NCBI RefSeq assembly: GCF_022712275.1
Contig: NZ_JALAGU010000022.1
Location: 90,149-154,148, forward strand
Reading direction: 5' to 3'
DNA from: Corynebacterium sp.
Lineage (GTDB): Bacteria; Actinomycetota; Actinomycetes; Mycobacteriales; Mycobacteriaceae
DNA length: 64,000 bases
In this document: positions 29,816 to 43,389 of the stretch, piece after piece
Layout: every line of letters starts with the position of its first letter
Numbering within the stretch: position 1 is the stretch's first letter
Notes under the pieces: model-generated
What the model saw: only the letters and a program-made list of their open reading frames with translations
What the model was told of the DNA's origin: nothing
The model's database searches: none
Position numbers and translations under genes: made by a program

Positions 29816-31102
29816 GAAGAGCTCCTCGAGTGCATCGAGGATGTGCGAGGCGACGACGAGTTTGGATGCCGCCGGGACCTCGGTGACCTCCTCGGCGCCG
29901 GGCTGGTCACCCGGGGTGAGGAGCCAGCCGGAGGTGGAGTCCTGACCGAAGACGAGTCCGTCCCCCACCGCATTGCACATCAGCAGGTCACAACCCTTCC
30001 TGGCCAGCTTCACCCGCGCCATATCCAGCGGAGTGTGCTCCGCGTCCCCGGTCTCGGCGGCGAAGCCGGCGATGAGCAGCTCCTCCGGCAGTTCACCGGT
30101 GCGTCGGGACTCGACGAGTCCCCGGAGGATGTCCGGATTCTCGGTGAGGGTCAGGGTGGCCAGGTCGGCGTCCCCGCCCTTCTTGAGCTTCGCGTCGGCC
30201 ACCGTGGCGGGCCGGAAGTCGGCGACGGCGGCGGACATGATCACCGCATCCGAGGACGGTGCCAGTTCGGCGACCGCCTGCTGCATGTCCCCGGCGGTCT
30301 TCACCCGGGTGACGTGCACCCCCGAGGGCTCCGGGAGGTCGTCGGTGAACCCGGCGATGAGTTCGACCCGTGCCCCGCGCTCGACTGCCACATCGGCCAG
30401 CGCGAAGCCCTGGCGTCCCGAGGAGGCGTTGCCGAGGAAGCGTACCGGGTCCAGCGGCTCATGGGTGCCGCCGGCGGTGATGAGGATCCGCCGGCCTGCC
30501 AGCGACCGGCGGTAGATCCCGAACCGGTCCTGGGCCGCCAGTGCCAGCGACGCGATGTGCTCGGGCTCCGGCAGCCGGCCGGGGCCGGAGTCCGGACCGG
30601 TCAGCCGGCCGTGGGCGGGTTCGAGGACCACGGTCCCCCGTCGACGCAGCGTCTCCACGTTCTCCCGCGTCGCAGGGTGGGCCCACATCTCGGTGTGCAT
30701 CGCCGGGGCGAGGACGACCGGACAGGTCGCCACGAGACAACTGGCGGTGAGCAGGTCGTCGGAGCGACCGTGGGCGAGCCGGGCCATGAGGTCAGCGGTG
30801 GCCGGGGCGATCACGACCAGGTCGGCCTCCTGTCCGAGCCGGACGTGCTGGACCTCGTCGACGTTGTCGAAGACCGTGGTGGACACCGGGTTGCCGGACA
30901 GGGCCTCGAAGGTCGCCGCCCCGACAAACCGGAGCGCGGACTCTGTCGGGACGACGTGGACGTCGTGCCCGGCCTTGGTGAAGGTACGGATGAGGGCGCA
31001 GGCCTTGTACGCGGCGATCCCACCGCCGACCCCCACGAGAATCCGGAGACCGCCGTCCCTCGACGCGGTCGGTACGGCGGTGTTGTTCACGGTGTCAGTC
31101 AC
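29804..31102 (-). CDS. coaBC: Bifunctional phosphopantothenoylcysteine decarboxylase / phosphopantothenate-cysteine ligase
   Basis: Two steps of coenzyme A synthesis. 432 residues: the N-terminal flavin decarboxylase has ILVGVGGGIAAYKA, VQHVRLGQEADLVVIAPATA with the catalytic His, and VLAPAMHTEMWAHPATREN; the C-terminal ligase starts about residue 205 with RRILITAGGTHEPLDPVRFL and contains MSAAVADFRPA. Start is a GTG at 31102. A large hairpin lies between it and rpoZ. Confidence 0.95.
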   Translation of the reverse strand: MTDTVNNTAVPTASRDGGLRILVGVGGGIAAYKACALIRTFTKAGHDVHVVPTESALRFVGAATFEALSGNPVSTTVFDNVDEVQHVRLGQEADLVVIAPATADLMARLAHGRSDDLLTASCLVATCPVVLAPAMHTEMWAHPATRENVETLRRRGTVVLEPAHGRLTGPDSGPGRLPEPEHIASLALAAQDRFGIYRRSLAGRRILITAGGTHEPLDPVRFLGNASSGRQGFALADVAVERGARVELIAGFTDDLPEPSGVHVTRVKTAGDMQQAVAELAPSSDAVIMSAAVADFRPATVADAKLKKGGDADLATLTLTENPDILRGLVESRRTGELPEELLIAGFAAETGDAEHTPLDMARVKLARKGCDLLMCNAVGDGLVFGQDSTSGWLLTPGDQPGAEEVTEVPAASKLVVASHILDALEELFAPE

Positions 31103-31150
31103 GGTGGTCCAGCCTATCCCAGATCGCAGCGGCGTGATTCACCGGACATG

Positions 31151-31194
31151 CACGAGTGCCCGCCCTGCCGGTGTCGGCAGGACGGGCACTCGTG
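31151..31194 (-). terminator. Long near-perfect hairpin downstream of rpoZ
   Basis: CACGAGTGCCCG... pairs with ...CGGGCACTCGTG over an almost perfect stem of about 18 pairs with a six-base loop. It lies 17 bases after the rpoZ stop and before the coaBC start. No U run follows, so it may act with Rho or as an mRNA 3'-end stabiliser. Confidence 0.6.
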
Positions 31195-31210
31195 GAGCAG
31201 CCTGAGAGGA

Positions 31211-31492
31211 TCAGCCCTCGGTGTGCTCGAGGAGGTCGGCGTCGATCTCGCGCAGCGCGATCGACAGCGGCTTCTCCTTGTTCTCCGGTGCGACGAGCGG
31301 TCCGACGAACTCGAAGACGCCCTCGCCGACGTTCTGGAAGTAGTTGTTGATCTGGCGGGCGCGCTTGGCCGCGAAGATCACCAGAGCGTACTTGGAGGAG
31401 ACCTTGGTGAGAAGGTCGTCGATCGGCGGGTTCGTGATGCCGATCGGCTGGTCGAAGACCGTCGAGTTGTCGTTGACGTCCTGGGTTTCCAC
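31211..31492 (-). CDS. rpoZ: RNA polymerase omega subunit
   Basis: Assembly chaperone of the beta' subunit. 93 residues with the omega core [35 protein letters not shown] and a C-terminal acidic tail. The GTG at 31492 is preferred because GAGG lies six bases before it; the in-frame ATG at 31504 would add four residues and has no ribosome site. Gmk-rpoZ linkage is common across bacteria and supports the call. Confidence 0.95.
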   Translation of the reverse strand: METQDVNDNSTVFDQPIGITNPPIDDLLTKVSSKYALVIFAAKRARQINNYFQNVGEGVFEFVGPLVAPENKEKPLSIALREIDADLLEHTEG

Positions 31493-31551
31493 TACGCACC
31501 TCATTGCTAGGCGTTGATGCCGCGGCCGGGGCCGTGGCGGTTGTCTGTCTG

Positions 31552-32127
31552 TTATTCCCGGTTGAGCAGGATGTCGGCGATGGTTCCCACCGCCGTATCC
31601 AGATCATCGTTGACGACGACCCGGTCGAACTCGCCGGAGGAGTCGAGCTCCTCGCGTGCGGTCTCCAGACGTCGGGCGATGACCTTGTCGGACTCGGTGC
31701 CACGGCCGGTGAGGCGGGCGACCAGGTCATCCCAGCTCGGCGGAGCCAGGAACACCGTCACGGCGTCCGGAAGCAGGCGCTTGACGTTGCGGGCGCCGGC
31801 GAGGTCGACCTCGACCAGTACGGGGCGACCCGCCGCGAGTGCGTCCTCCACCGGCCCCCGCGGGGTACCGGACAACTGCAGTCCACCATGGATCTCCGCC
31901 CATTCGAGCATCCGGTCCGCCTCGATGGCGTCCCGGAACCTGTCGGTGGAGACGTAGTGGTAGTCCACGCCGTCGACCTCGCCGGGACGCGGGTCCCGGG
32001 TGGTCATCGACACGCTGAAGAACAGGTCCGGCACGGCCTCACGGAGACCCCTGACGACGGTCGACTTACCGACCGCCGAGGGACCCGCCAGAACCACCAG
32101 CCGGGGCTCCGTCGCGTCTGAGGTCAC
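31552..32127 (-). CDS. gmk: Guanylate kinase
   Basis: Phosphorylates GMP to GDP. 191 residues; [19 protein letters not shown] is the P-loop, [19 protein letters not shown] binds GMP, and EWAEIHG and [14 protein letters not shown] complete the family signature. Start is a GTG at 32127, a few bases after the mihF stop. Part of the mihF-gmk-rpoZ operon. Confidence 0.96.
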   Translation of the reverse strand: MTSDATEPRLVVLAGPSAVGKSTVVRGLREAVPDLFFSVSMTTRDPRPGEVDGVDYHYVSTDRFRDAIEADRMLEWAEIHGGLQLSGTPRGPVEDALAAGRPVLVEVDLAGARNVKRLLPDAVTVFLAPPSWDDLVARLTGRGTESDKVIARRLETAREELDSSGEFDRVVVNDDLDTAVGTIADILLNRE

Positions 32128-32132
32128 GGGGC

Positions 32133-32453
32133 CTATGCCTCGTAACCGAAGCGCTCCAGGAGGGCGCGACGCTGACGGTCGCCGAGGCCGCGCAGGCGGC
32201 GGGTCGGGGCGATCTCGAGCTCGGTCATGATCTCCTGGGCCTTGACCTTGCCGACCTTGGGGAGAGCCTCGAGGAGGGCGGAGACCTTCATCTTGCCGAT
32301 GATCGGGTCGGTGTCGGCCTTGGCGAGGACCTCCTTGAGGTCGGTTCCGCCACGCTTCAGCTGTTCCTTCAGCTCGGCACGGGCCTTACGGGCCTCGGCA
32401 GCCTTCTTGAGGGCTTCTGCACGCTGCTCCGGGGTCAACTGGGGAAGGGCCAC
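32133..32453 (-). CDS. mihF: Integration host factor, actinobacterial type (mIHF)
   Basis: Small DNA-bending nucleoid protein essential in mycobacteria. 106 residues: a basic helical N terminus ([20 protein letters not shown]) and a helix-two-turn-helix with [20 protein letters not shown] and [18 protein letters not shown]. The start is a GTG at 32453 with GGAGG five bases before it. The longer open frame upstream lacks conserved residues. Confidence 0.95.
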   Translation of the reverse strand: MALPQLTPEQRAEALKKAAEARKARAELKEQLKRGGTDLKEVLAKADTDPIIGKMKVSALLEALPKVGKVKAQEIMTELEIAPTRRLRGLGDRQRRALLERFGYEA

Positions 32454-32621
32454 GGGTTCCTCCGTATGTCGTAGTTCGATTGATGGGGTCTGTCGGGTGT
32501 TTCCCCCGGGACGGGGGACACGGCCGGCCACCGGTGGTCCGGTGCCGACAGGTCGGGCGAACCGCTGCCGGATCCTTTTCAGGACCCTCACCAGCGGGAG
32601 TCGCCGTGAAACAACGGGCCA

Positions 32622-32650
32622 AGTGTAGCGTCCTCACCTGCGGTTGTCGA
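32622..32650 (-). promoter_or_regulatory. Predicted sigma-A promoter of mihF-gmk-rpoZ
   Basis: On the minus strand TCGACA (32645-32650) and TACACT (32622-32627) are separated by exactly 17 bases. The expected transcript start near 32615 gives a leader of about 160 bases before mihF. Read directly from sequence; activity is predicted. Confidence 0.6.
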
Positions 32651-32694
32651 ATACCACCCCAGGTGAAGGCGCTGCGGGGACCTGGAGAACGACC

Positions 32695-33520
32695 CTAGCC
32701 GACCAGCGGGAATTCTGCCGCGGAATCGTTCACAGCGGACCGCAGGGCACCGATATCCGGACCTGCGGACAGGATCGACCGCGACATGTTGGGGCTGGCG
32801 AGATTCACGGCGTCCCCCGCGATGCGGGCGATGTCGTCGGCGGTGCCGCCCTGGGCGCCCACGCCGGGCATGAGGATCATGCCCCCGACGGCGTCCAGGA
32901 CCGGCGGATCGGTGACCGTCGCTCCGACGACGACACCGACATTACCGGCACCACCGGCGGCCACGTGGGGTGCGTTGATCTCAGCCACCCGGTCCACGAC
33001 GGTCTGGGCGACCGTCGGTCCGGAACCGGCGTCGCCGGTGCCCAGTCGCTGGAACTGCGGGCCGGAGGGATTCGAGGTCGCCGCGAGGACGATCACTCCC
33101 CCGCCGGTCCGTTCCCCTGCCTCGAGCACCGGGTCCAGGGAACCCAGGCCGAGGTACGGGGACACGGTGACGGCGTCCGCCCGCAGCGGGGAGTCCCCGC
33201 CGAGCCAGGCGGTGGCGTAACCGGCCATGGTGGAGCCGATGTCGCCGCGCTTGGCGTCGGCGATGACCAGCGTGCCCCCGTTCCGGAAGGACGCCAGGGC
33301 GTCCTCCAGGACGGCGAAACCGGCCGAGCCGAAGGCCTCGTAGAACGCGACCTGCGGCTTCACGACGCACGCTGTGTCGGCGAAGGCCTCCACGCAGATC
33401 CGGGTGAACTCTCGCAGGCCCGTGGTGTCCACCGGAAGGCCCCAGGCCTCCAGGATCCCGGCGTGCGGGTCCAGGCCGACACAGAGCCGTCCCAGCGACT
33501 CCGCCCGCTCGAGATACCGG

Positions 33521-33534
<14 letters not shown>
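32695..33534 (-). CDS. pyrF: Orotidine 5'-phosphate decarboxylase, type 2
   Basis: Last step of UMP synthesis. 279 residues, the longer mycobacterial type. [18 protein letters not shown] at the N terminus and [19 protein letters not shown] with the catalytic Lys/Asp array. ATG at 33534 lies within the last codons of carB (14-base overlap), which makes it the terminal gene of the pyr operon. Confidence 0.96.
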
Positions 33535-36865
<3,331 letters not shown>

Positions 36866-38038
36866 TTAGTTGTTCCCTTCCATCAGCTCGATGAACTGGT
36901 CGAACAGCGGGTTGGCGTCATGGGGGCCGGCGGCGGCCTCGGGGTGGTACTGGACGGAGAAGGCGAGGCCGTTGTCGAGGGCGACACCCTCGACACAGTC
37001 GTCGTTGAGGCAGGTGTGCGTGACCTGTGCGGTGCCGAAAGGCGTGTCGAAGGGTTCTCCGGCACGGCCCTTGAGAGCGAAGCCGTGGTTCTGGGCGGTG
37101 ATGTCGATGACGCCGGTGAGGTGGTTGATCACGGGCACGTTGATGCCGCGGTGACCGAACTTCAGCTTGTAGGTGTCCATGCCGAGGGCCCGGCCGAGAA
37201 TCTGGTTGCCGAAGCAGATGCCGAACAGCGGGATCTTCTTCTCCAGGACGGTCTGGACCTGCTGGACCATCACGTCGGCGGTGGCCGGGTCACCCGGGCC
37301 GTTGGAGATGAACACGCCGTCGGCGTCGTACTCGGAGAGCAGTGGCTCGATGGCGGAGTTCGCGGGGACGACGACCGTACGGATACCGCGGGCGGCGAAG
37401 TTGCGCGGGGTGTTGGTCTTGATGCCCATGTCGTAGGCGATGACGGTGAACTTCGCGTCCGCACCGTTGTCCGGCTCGACGACGTAGACATCATCGGTGG
37501 AGACCTCGGTGGCGAGGTCGGAACCGGCCATCGACGGCTGACCGTCGACGGCTGCGACGAGCGCCTCTACGGGACGCTCAGCGTCCGCGCCGGAGAAGAT
37601 GCCGGCCTTGACCGAACCCTTGTCGCGCAGGTGGCGGACGATCGCGCGGGTGTCGACCCCCTGGATGCCGATGATGCCCTGGGACTCCATCTCCTCGGCC
37701 AGTGAGCGGTCGGCGCGCCAGTTGGAGACGGTGCGCGACAGGTCACGGATGACCAGACCGGCAACCCAGATGCGGTCACCGTGGGACTCGCCGTCCTCGT
37801 CGTTCCAGCCGGTGTTGCCGATCTGCGGGGCGGTGGAGACGACGATCTGCCGGTGGTAGGAAGGGTCCGTCATGGTCTCCTGGTAGCCGGTCATCGCGGT
37901 CGTGAACACGGCCTCGCCGAGGGTGGTCCCCTGGGCGCCGAAGGCCCGACCGCGGAAGACGCGGCCGTCGGCGAGCACGAGGATCGCAGGGGTTCGGGTG
38001 GAACTCACGGAATTGCTCTTCTCTGTCGTAGTAGTCAT
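36866..38038 (-). CDS. carA: Carbamoyl-phosphate synthase small subunit (glutaminase)
   Basis: Supplies ammonia to CarB from glutamine. 390 residues. The amidotransferase nucleophile is in PLFGICFGNQILGRALG and the catalytic His in SVQYHPEAAAGPHDAN. N-terminal half has FRGRAFGAQGTTLGEAVFTT and GYQETMTDPSY, the CarA signatures. ATG at 38038 follows directly after the pyrC stop. Confidence 0.97.
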   Translation of the reverse strand: MTTTTEKSNSVSSTRTPAILVLADGRVFRGRAFGAQGTTLGEAVFTTAMTGYQETMTDPSYHRQIVVSTAPQIGNTGWNDEDGESHGDRIWVAGLVIRDLSRTVSNWRADRSLAEEMESQGIIGIQGVDTRAIVRHLRDKGSVKAGIFSGADAERPVEALVAAVDGQPSMAGSDLATEVSTDDVYVVEPDNGADAKFTVIAYDMGIKTNTPRNFAARGIRTVVVPANSAIEPLLSEYDADGVFISNGPGDPATADVMVQQVQTVLEKKIPLFGICFGNQILGRALGMDTYKLKFGHRGINVPVINHLTGVIDITAQNHGFALKGRAGEPFDTPFGTAQVTHTCLNDDCVEGVALDNGLAFSVQYHPEAAAGPHDANPLFDQFIELMEGNN

Positions 38039-39415
38039 CTAGTTGTTCGCCTCTCCGTCACGGCAGGTGACCTTACCGCGCAGCAGGGTGGTGGAGACCT
38101 TCACCGGCAGCGTTTCGCCCTCGTAGGGGGTGTTCGACGCCTTCGACGCCAGCTCGTGACCGTGGGCGATCCAGCCGGCCTGCGTGTCGACCACGCAGAG
38201 GTTCGCCGGCTCGCCGACGGCCACCGGGCGGCCCTGTCCGGGAAGCTTGAGGATCTCGGCGGGCCGCTCGGACATCACCTTGGCGATGAACCGCCAGTCC
38301 TGGGGCTCCTCCCCCTCCGGGACGTCGGTGATGAAGGTCCTGGCGATGAGTGCCAGAGAGGTCTCCAGGCCGAGCATGCCGGGGCGCGCCTTGTCGAACT
38401 CACAGCACTTCTCCTCGGAGCCGTGCGGGGCGTGGTCGGTGGCGACGCAGTCGATGGTGCCGTCGACGAGGGCGGCACGTAGGGCGAGGGCGTCCTTATG
38501 TTCACGCAGCGGCGGGTTGACCCGGAACACGCCGTCGTAGGTCTCCAGCTTCGCGTCCGTGAGGGTCAGGTGGTGGGGGGTGACCTCGGCGGACAGCGGG
38601 ATGTCATGGTCCTTGGCCCAGCGCAGCAGTTCCACGGTGCCCTCGGTGGAGGCGTGGCAGATATGGGTACGTCCGCCGTAGTCGCGGGCGAGGAGGGCGT
38701 CTCGGATCACGATGGACTCCTCGGCGACCCTCGGCCAACCGCGCAGGCCGAGGCGGGCTGCGGTCTCGCCCTCGTGGGCGACCGCGCCCTCGGTGAGGCG
38801 GGGCTCCTCGCAGTGCTGCGCGAGCAGGACGTCGAGACCCTTCGAGTACTCGACGGCGCGGCGCATCAGCTGCGGGTCGGCGACACACCTGCCGTCGTCG
38901 GAGAACATCCGGACCTTCGCCTCGGACGCTGCCATCATACCGAACTCGGTGAGGTCCTCCCCTGCCAGACCCTTCGTGATGGAACCGACAGGGTGGACGT
39001 CACAGAGGTTCGTCTGCTGGCCCTTCATCCACACCATCTCGGCGACGGCGGGTGTGTCGGTCACCGGGTCGGTGTTCGCCATGGTGAACACGGCGGTGAA
39101 ACCACCGCGGGCCGCGGCAGCGGACCCGGAGGCGATGGTCTCTGTGTCTTCCCGGCCGGGCTCACGCAGGTGGACGTGCATGTCGATGAGGCCGGGCAGC
39201 AGCACCTGGCCGTCGAGGTCGAGGACCTCGGCGTCCTCGCCCGGAGTCACGGTGCCGGCGTCGGCGATCTCGGCGATGATGCCGTCGCGCACCAGGACGT
39301 CGGCCGGCTCCCCCTCGCCGTAGACGAGGACGCCGCGCAGCAGCGTCTCCCCCGCGGCCGGGTCGTGCAGCGTACCGGTGGCCGGGTAGGCTGCGTCATT
39401 CTTCGCGGTGGTCAT
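38039..39415 (-). CDS. pyrC: Dihydroorotase, type I
   Basis: Cyclises carbamoyl aspartate. 458 residues, the class I size. Metal ligands are visible in [16 protein letters not shown] and in [11 protein letters not shown], and the catalytic Asp in [16 protein letters not shown] at 39415 overlaps the pyrB stop by ATGA. Confidence 0.96.
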   Translation of the reverse strand: MTTAKNDAAYPATGTLHDPAAGETLLRGVLVYGEGEPADVLVRDGIIAEIADAGTVTPGEDAEVLDLDGQVLLPGLIDMHVHLREPGREDTETIASGSAAAARGGFTAVFTMANTDPVTDTPAVAEMVWMKGQQTNLCDVHPVGSITKGLAGEDLTEFGMMAASEAKVRMFSDDGRCVADPQLMRRAVEYSKGLDVLLAQHCEEPRLTEGAVAHEGETAARLGLRGWPRVAEESIVIRDALLARDYGGRTHICHASTEGTVELLRWAKDHDIPLSAEVTPHHLTLTDAKLETYDGVFRVNPPLREHKDALALRAALVDGTIDCVATDHAPHGSEEKCCEFDKARPGMLGLETSLALIARTFITDVPEGEEPQDWRFIAKVMSERPAEILKLPGQGRPVAVGEPANLCVVDTQAGWIAHGHELASKASNTPYEGETLPVKVSTTLLRGKVTCRDGEANN

Positions 39416-40386
39416 TCTGCGACACTTCCTTCTGCTCCGACGAGGAGCGTGAACAGGGCTGCCATGCGGACGTGGACGCCGGCGGTGACCTGATTGAGGA
39501 CGACGGTGTTCGGGGCGTCCGCCACCGAGTCGCTGATCTCCATGCCACGCAGCATCGGGCCGGGGTGCATGATGATCGCGTGGTCGGCGAGTCCGGCGGC
39601 GCGGGTCTCGGAGAGCCCGTAGCGGGCGGCGTACTCGCGGTGGGACGGGAAGAACCCGCCGTTCATGCGCTCAGCCTGGACGCGCAGCATCATCACGGCG
39701 TCCGCCTTGGCCAGCGCGGCGTCCATGTCCTCGGTGACCGTGACCGTGCCCCGGCCGCTGCCCACGTTCGGGTTGAGCCAGTGCTCCATGCCCGGGGCCT
39801 GCAGGGTCGCCGGGGCGACGAAGGTGACGTTCGCGCCGAGAGCGGTGAGCAGCAGCGCGTTAGACCGGGCGACGCGGGAGTGCAGCAGGTCACCGACGAT
39901 GACGACCTCCGCCCCCTCGACCTTCCCGAGCCGGTTGCGCAGGGTGACGGCGTCCAGCAGTGCCTGGGTCGGGTGCTCATGGGCACCGTCACCGGCGTTG
40001 AGGACGCTGATGCCGTCACTCCCCTGGCCGACCCAGTCGGCGACCTGACGGGCGGCACCCGAGGACGGGTGGCGCATGATGATCGCGTCCGCGCCGACGG
40101 CGCGCAGCGTCAGGGCGGTGTCTTTGAGGGACTCGCCCTTCTTCACCGAGGAGGAGGACGCCGAGATGTTGATGACGTCCGCACTCATCCACTTGCCCGC
40201 GGTCTCGAAGCTGGAGCGGGTGCGGGTCGAGTTCTCGTAGAAGAGGGTGAAGACCGTGCGACCGCGCAGGGTCGGCAGCTTCTTGACCTCCCGGTCGCGC
40301 AGGGAATCGGCGAAGCGGTCGGCCTCGTCCATCAGTCCGGTGATCTCGTCGGCCGTGAGGTCGGCGATACTCAACAGGTGCTTCAT
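39412..40386 (-). CDS. pyrB: Aspartate carbamoyltransferase catalytic subunit
   Basis: Transfers carbamoyl to aspartate, the committed step of pyrimidine synthesis. 324 residues. [19 protein letters not shown] is the carbamoyl-phosphate loop; [13 protein letters not shown] and [12 protein letters not shown] complete the site. No pyrI regulatory chain is present, as usual in actinobacteria. ATG at 40386 overlaps pyrR by ATGA. Confidence 0.97.
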   Translation of the reverse strand: MKHLLSIADLTADEITGLMDEADRFADSLRDREVKKLPTLRGRTVFTLFYENSTRTRSSFETAGKWMSADVINISASSSSVKKGESLKDTALTLRAVGADAIIMRHPSSGAARQVADWVGQGSDGISVLNAGDGAHEHPTQALLDAVTLRNRLGKVEGAEVVIVGDLLHSRVARSNALLLTALGANVTFVAPATLQAPGMEHWLNPNVGSGRGTVTVTEDMDAALAKADAVMMLRVQAERMNGGFFPSHREYAARYGLSETRAAGLADHAIIMHPGPMLRGMEISDSVADAPNTVVLNQVTAGVHVRMAALFTLLVGAEGSVAE

Positions 40387-40931
40387 ACCTGCTCTCCTTC
40401 CCGGATCAGCTGGACGCCGTCCGTCCCGTCGATCTCGGTGAGTTCCACACTGACATCCTCGGTCAATGAGGTGGGGATGTTCTTGCCCACGTAGTCCGCC
40501 CGGATCGGCAGGTCGCGGTGGCCACGGTCGACGAGGACCGCGAGCTGGACCTTCCTGGCCCGGCCGATGTCGCGCAGGGCGTCAAGGGCGGAGCGGATGG
40601 TGCGGCCCGAGAAGAGCACGTCATCGACGAGGATGACCGTGGCACCGTCGATCCCCTCGCGCGGGACAGTGGTGGACTGCAGTGCCCGGTGCGGGCTGGA
40701 CTTCAGGTCGTCACGGTAGAGGGTGACGTCAAGGGCGCCGTGGAAGACCTCCACGCCGCTGAACTCGCGGATGCGCTCTGCGAGGCGCGCCGCCAGCGGA
40801 ACACCCCCCGACGGGATCCCCAGCAGGACGACCCGGTCTGCCCCGGGTGCGTCGAGCGCCGTCTTCTCGATGATCTGGTGCGCGATGCGTGCAATGGTAC
40901 GACCGACGTCGTCGGCGTCCATGATATTCAT
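40383..40931 (-). CDS. pyrR: PyrR, pyrimidine operon regulator / uracil phosphoribosyltransferase
   Basis: RNA-binding regulator that senses UMP and heads the operon pyrR-pyrB-pyrC-carA-carB-pyrF. 182 residues with the PRPP loop [18 protein letters not shown] and [19 protein letters not shown]. The ATG at 40931 follows AAGGAGG at six-base spacing; the ATG 33 codons upstream has no ribosome site and extends into the leader. A small hairpin lies immediately upstream of its ribosome site. Confidence 0.95.
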   Translation of the reverse strand: MNIMDADDVGRTIARIAHQIIEKTALDAPGADRVVLLGIPSGGVPLAARLAERIREFSGVEVFHGALDVTLYRDDLKSSPHRALQSTTVPREGIDGATVILVDDVLFSGRTIRSALDALRDIGRARKVQLAVLVDRGHRDLPIRADYVGKNIPTSLTEDVSVELTEIDGTDGVQLIREGEQV

Positions 40932-40944
40932 CGTGACCTCCTTC

Positions 40945-40957
40945 CCCGCCTCACGGG
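40945..40957 (-). promoter_or_regulatory. Leader hairpin next to the pyrR ribosome site, candidate PyrR target
   Basis: On the transcript, CCCG and CGGG pair around the loop UGAGG, ending a few bases before AAGGAGG of pyrR. PyrR targets in other bacteria are hairpins with a purine GAGAGG-type loop. The position would allow translational repression, but match to the known consensus is partial. Confidence 0.35.
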
Positions 40958-41012
40958 ACGGATCGTTAAAGGTGGTCGGGTCGGCGTTTCGCCGAGCCCT
41001 GTGCCGCTGATC

Positions 41013-41018
41013 AGTGTA
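41013..41018 (-). promoter_or_regulatory. Predicted -10 element of the pyr operon
   Basis: TACACT in the context GTGCTACACT on the minus strand, identical to the -10 of the mihF promoter. It would start transcripts near 41006 with a leader of about 75 bases before pyrR. No good -35 at 16-18 bases, so a low-confidence call. Confidence 0.4.
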
Positions 41019-41045
41019 GCACGCGGACAACCCCTGCAGATGCAG

Positions 41046-41079
41046 CGAGGGTGGCCCCGGAAAACCGGGACCACCCTCG
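41046..41079 (-). terminator. GC-rich hairpin after nusB
   Basis: CGAGGGTGG and CCACCCTCG enclose CCCGG-AAAA-CCGGG. Located between the nusB stop and the pyr leader, so it likely ends the aro-efp-nusB transcript. No U run follows on the minus strand. Confidence 0.55.
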
Positions 41080-41098
41080 GTGGAATGTCGGTGCGGAC

Positions 41099-41623
41099 TC
41101 AGTCCTGGGCGTCCTCGCCCACGATGCCGGCGATGAGGTCGTCAGTGGCGGCCTCCGCGGCCTCCTTCTCGGCGATGCGGCGGGACCGGGAGATCCCGTC
41201 GAGCACGGCGTGGACGTAACCGGGGGCCTTGTCGTGACCGTATTCCTTGGCGAGACCGATCCCCTCGTCCACGGCGACCTTCTCAGGCACCTCGGCGTGA
41301 TTGTGGAGCAGTTCCCAGGCGCTCACACGCAGCACGGCACGGTCCACGGCCGGGAGACGCTCCAGCGTCCATTCGCTGGACAGGTGCCCGGCGATGGCCT
41401 GGTCGATGCCGTCGAGATTCTCGGCGACACCGCCGACGATCTGCGCGGTGTACTCGTTGACCGGTGCGACCTGATTCGCCTCGTCGCGGGACAGCTCACG
41501 GCGGTCCTCGACGATCTCGACCGGGTCGATGTCCCGGAACTCCGCCTCGAAGAGCATGTCCACGGCGCGCCGACGGGCCCGGAAACGGGACCCGTGGCGG
41601 CGGTGGTTCTTATCCTCAGTCAT
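41099..41623 (-). CDS. nusB: Transcription antitermination factor NusB
   Basis: Binds boxA RNA with S10 in rRNA antitermination. 174 residues: an N-terminal [20 protein letters not shown] signature, internal [20 protein letters not shown], and [19 protein letters not shown] near residue 130, all typical of NusB; a short acidic tail follows. ATG at 41623, 18 bases after the efp stop. Confidence 0.95.
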   Translation of the reverse strand: MTEDKNHRRHGSRFRARRRAVDMLFEAEFRDIDPVEIVEDRRELSRDEANQVAPVNEYTAQIVGGVAENLDGIDQAIAGHLSSEWTLERLPAVDRAVLRVSAWELLHNHAEVPEKVAVDEGIGLAKEYGHDKAPGYVHAVLDGISRSRRIAEKEAAEAATDDLIAGIVGEDAQD

Positions 41624-41641
41624 CGGTAGTGATCAGAGCCT

Positions 41642-42205
41642 CTACTGCGAGACGCGGGAGAGGTAGGAGCCGTCGCGGGTGTCGATCTTCAGGACGTTGC
41701 CGGTCTCGATGAACAGCGGAACCTGGACCTCGGCACCGGTCTCCAGGGTGGCGGGCTTGGAGCCGCCGGTGGAGCGGTCGCCCTGCAGTCCCGGGTCGGT
41801 GTGCTCGACGACGAGGTCGACGGAGACCGGGAGCTCGGCGAAGAGGATCTCACCGTCGTGGAAGGACAGCTGGACGCGCATGCCGTCCTTGAGGAAACGG
41901 CCGGCGTCGCCGAACTTGTCCTGCGGTACCTCGAACTGCTCGAAGGTCTTGGAGTCCATGACGACGTAGTGCTCGCCGTCGTTGTACAGGTAGTCCATGT
42001 CGCGGCGGTCGACAGTGGCGGTCTCGACCTTGACGCCGGCGTTGAAGGTCTTGTCGACGACCTTGCCGGAGACGACGTCCTTGAGCTTGGTGCGGACGAA
42101 CGCCGGGCCCTTACCGGGCTTGACGTGCTGGAATTCGGTGATCTGCTGCAGCTTGTTGTCGATCTTCAGCACAAGACCGTTCTTGAAATCCGCGGTAGTT
42201 GCCAC
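41642..42205 (-). CDS. efp: Translation elongation factor P
   Basis: Relieves ribosome stalling on polyproline. 187 residues in three beta-barrel domains. Domain I loop reads [15 protein letters not shown]: the tip Lys lies in PGKGP, the palindrome described for an actinobacterial EF-P subfamily that works without lysine modification, and no epmA/earP-like gene is visible here. The C-terminal signature [19 protein letters not shown] is present. ATG at 42205. Confidence 0.97.
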   Translation of the reverse strand: MATTADFKNGLVLKIDNKLQQITEFQHVKPGKGPAFVRTKLKDVVSGKVVDKTFNAGVKVETATVDRRDMDYLYNDGEHYVVMDSKTFEQFEVPQDKFGDAGRFLKDGMRVQLSFHDGEILFAELPVSVDLVVEHTDPGLQGDRSTGGSKPATLETGAEVQVPLFIETGNVLKIDTRDGSYLSRVSQ

Positions 42206-42276
42206 GTGTGTACTCCCTTAAGGAAAGTCGGACAGGTAATCGACCTGACAGTCTAGCAGGTGGTGCCCGACGGACC

Positions 42277-43350
42277 CTAGACGACCTGCAGCTCGGTGGT
42301 CGACGGGTTCACCGACTCCGCACCGTCGGCAGTGACGATATAGGTGTTCTCGATCCGCAGACCTGTCTTCCCGGGCAGGTACACGCCGGGCTCGACGGTG
42401 AGGGTCTCCCCCGCCACGAGCGTCTCCTCCGGGTCAGTGCGCACCGACGCCGACGGCGCCTCGTGGACGTCGAGTCCCACACCGTGACCGGTGGAGTGGA
42501 CGAAGTACTCCCCGTAGCCGGCCTCGTCGAGGACATCCCGGCACGCCTTGTCGACGGCGAAAGGGCCGACGCCGGCACGCACGGTGTCCACCCCGGCCTG
42601 GAACGACCGGTGGACGATACCGTAGAGCTCACGGGCCAGGGCATCCGGCTCGCCGACGCACACGGTGCGGGTCTGGTCGGAGGCGTAACCGTCGAGCCAG
42701 ACCCCGAAGTCGACCGTGACCAGCCCCGGGACGATCACGTCACGGGACACCCCGGCATGCGGCTTGGCGCCGTTGGTGCCGGACGCCAGGATCGTGTCGA
42801 AACTCAGCCCGTCCGCACCCGCGGAGCGCAGCCGGTGCTCCAGGTCAGCGGCGGCCTCGATCTCGGTGATACCTTCACGGATCCCGCCCGCGGCGATGAA
42901 CTCGGTGAAGACCGTGTCCGCCAGGTGCCCCGCCGCCCGCAGCGCGTCGAGTTCCGTCCCGTCCTTGACCAGGCGGGCGGATTCCACGGCGCCGGCGAGA
43001 ATCTCCGGGTCGCCGAGTGCTCGGGCCTGCCCGACCGCCAGCCCCGGCTCGATCGCGTACCCGTCGTCCCCTGCGACGGCGGCGAGTTCACCGAAGAGGT
43101 CGCGGGAGATGAGGATGTCCAGTCCCGGGGAAGATGCGGTCTGCTGCCGGATCTGGGTGTCGTACCGGCCGTCGGTCACGATGGTGCCGGTGCCGTCCGC
43201 GCCCAGCAGCAGTGCAGCGTTCGATCCGGTGAAGCCGGAGAGGTACCGGATGTTCTTCAGGTCGCTGACCAGCAGATGGTGGTGGCCGGCGTCGGCGATG
43301 GTCCGGGCGACGGCCGCCCGACGGGAGGAGTGGTCGACAGGTACGTTCAT
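42277..43350 (-). CDS. pepQ: Xaa-Pro aminopeptidase/dipeptidase, M24 family
   Basis: Cytoplasmic metallopeptidase that cleaves at proline. 357 residues: N-terminal creatinase-like domain (LLVSDLKNIRYLSGFTGSNA) and C-terminal pita-bread domain with all five metal ligands in VDFGVWLDGYASDQTRT, HSTGHGVGLDVHEAP, LTVEPGVYLPG and GLRIENTY. Upstream of efp in the usual actinobacterial aroQ-pepQ-efp-nusB order. Exact specificity (pepP or pepQ) is not settled. Confidence 0.9.
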   Translation of the reverse strand: MNVPVDHSSRRAAVARTIADAGHHHLLVSDLKNIRYLSGFTGSNAALLLGADGTGTIVTDGRYDTQIRQQTASSPGLDILISRDLFGELAAVAGDDGYAIEPGLAVGQARALGDPEILAGAVESARLVKDGTELDALRAAGHLADTVFTEFIAAGGIREGITEIEAAADLEHRLRSAGADGLSFDTILASGTNGAKPHAGVSRDVIVPGLVTVDFGVWLDGYASDQTRTVCVGEPDALARELYGIVHRSFQAGVDTVRAGVGPFAVDKACRDVLDEAGYGEYFVHSTGHGVGLDVHEAPSASVRTDPEETLVAGETLTVEPGVYLPGKTGLRIENTYIVTADGAESVNPSTTELQVV

Positions 43351-43389
43351 GGGCTCCGAGACTACCCGTGGCGCCGACGCCCGGCAGGT

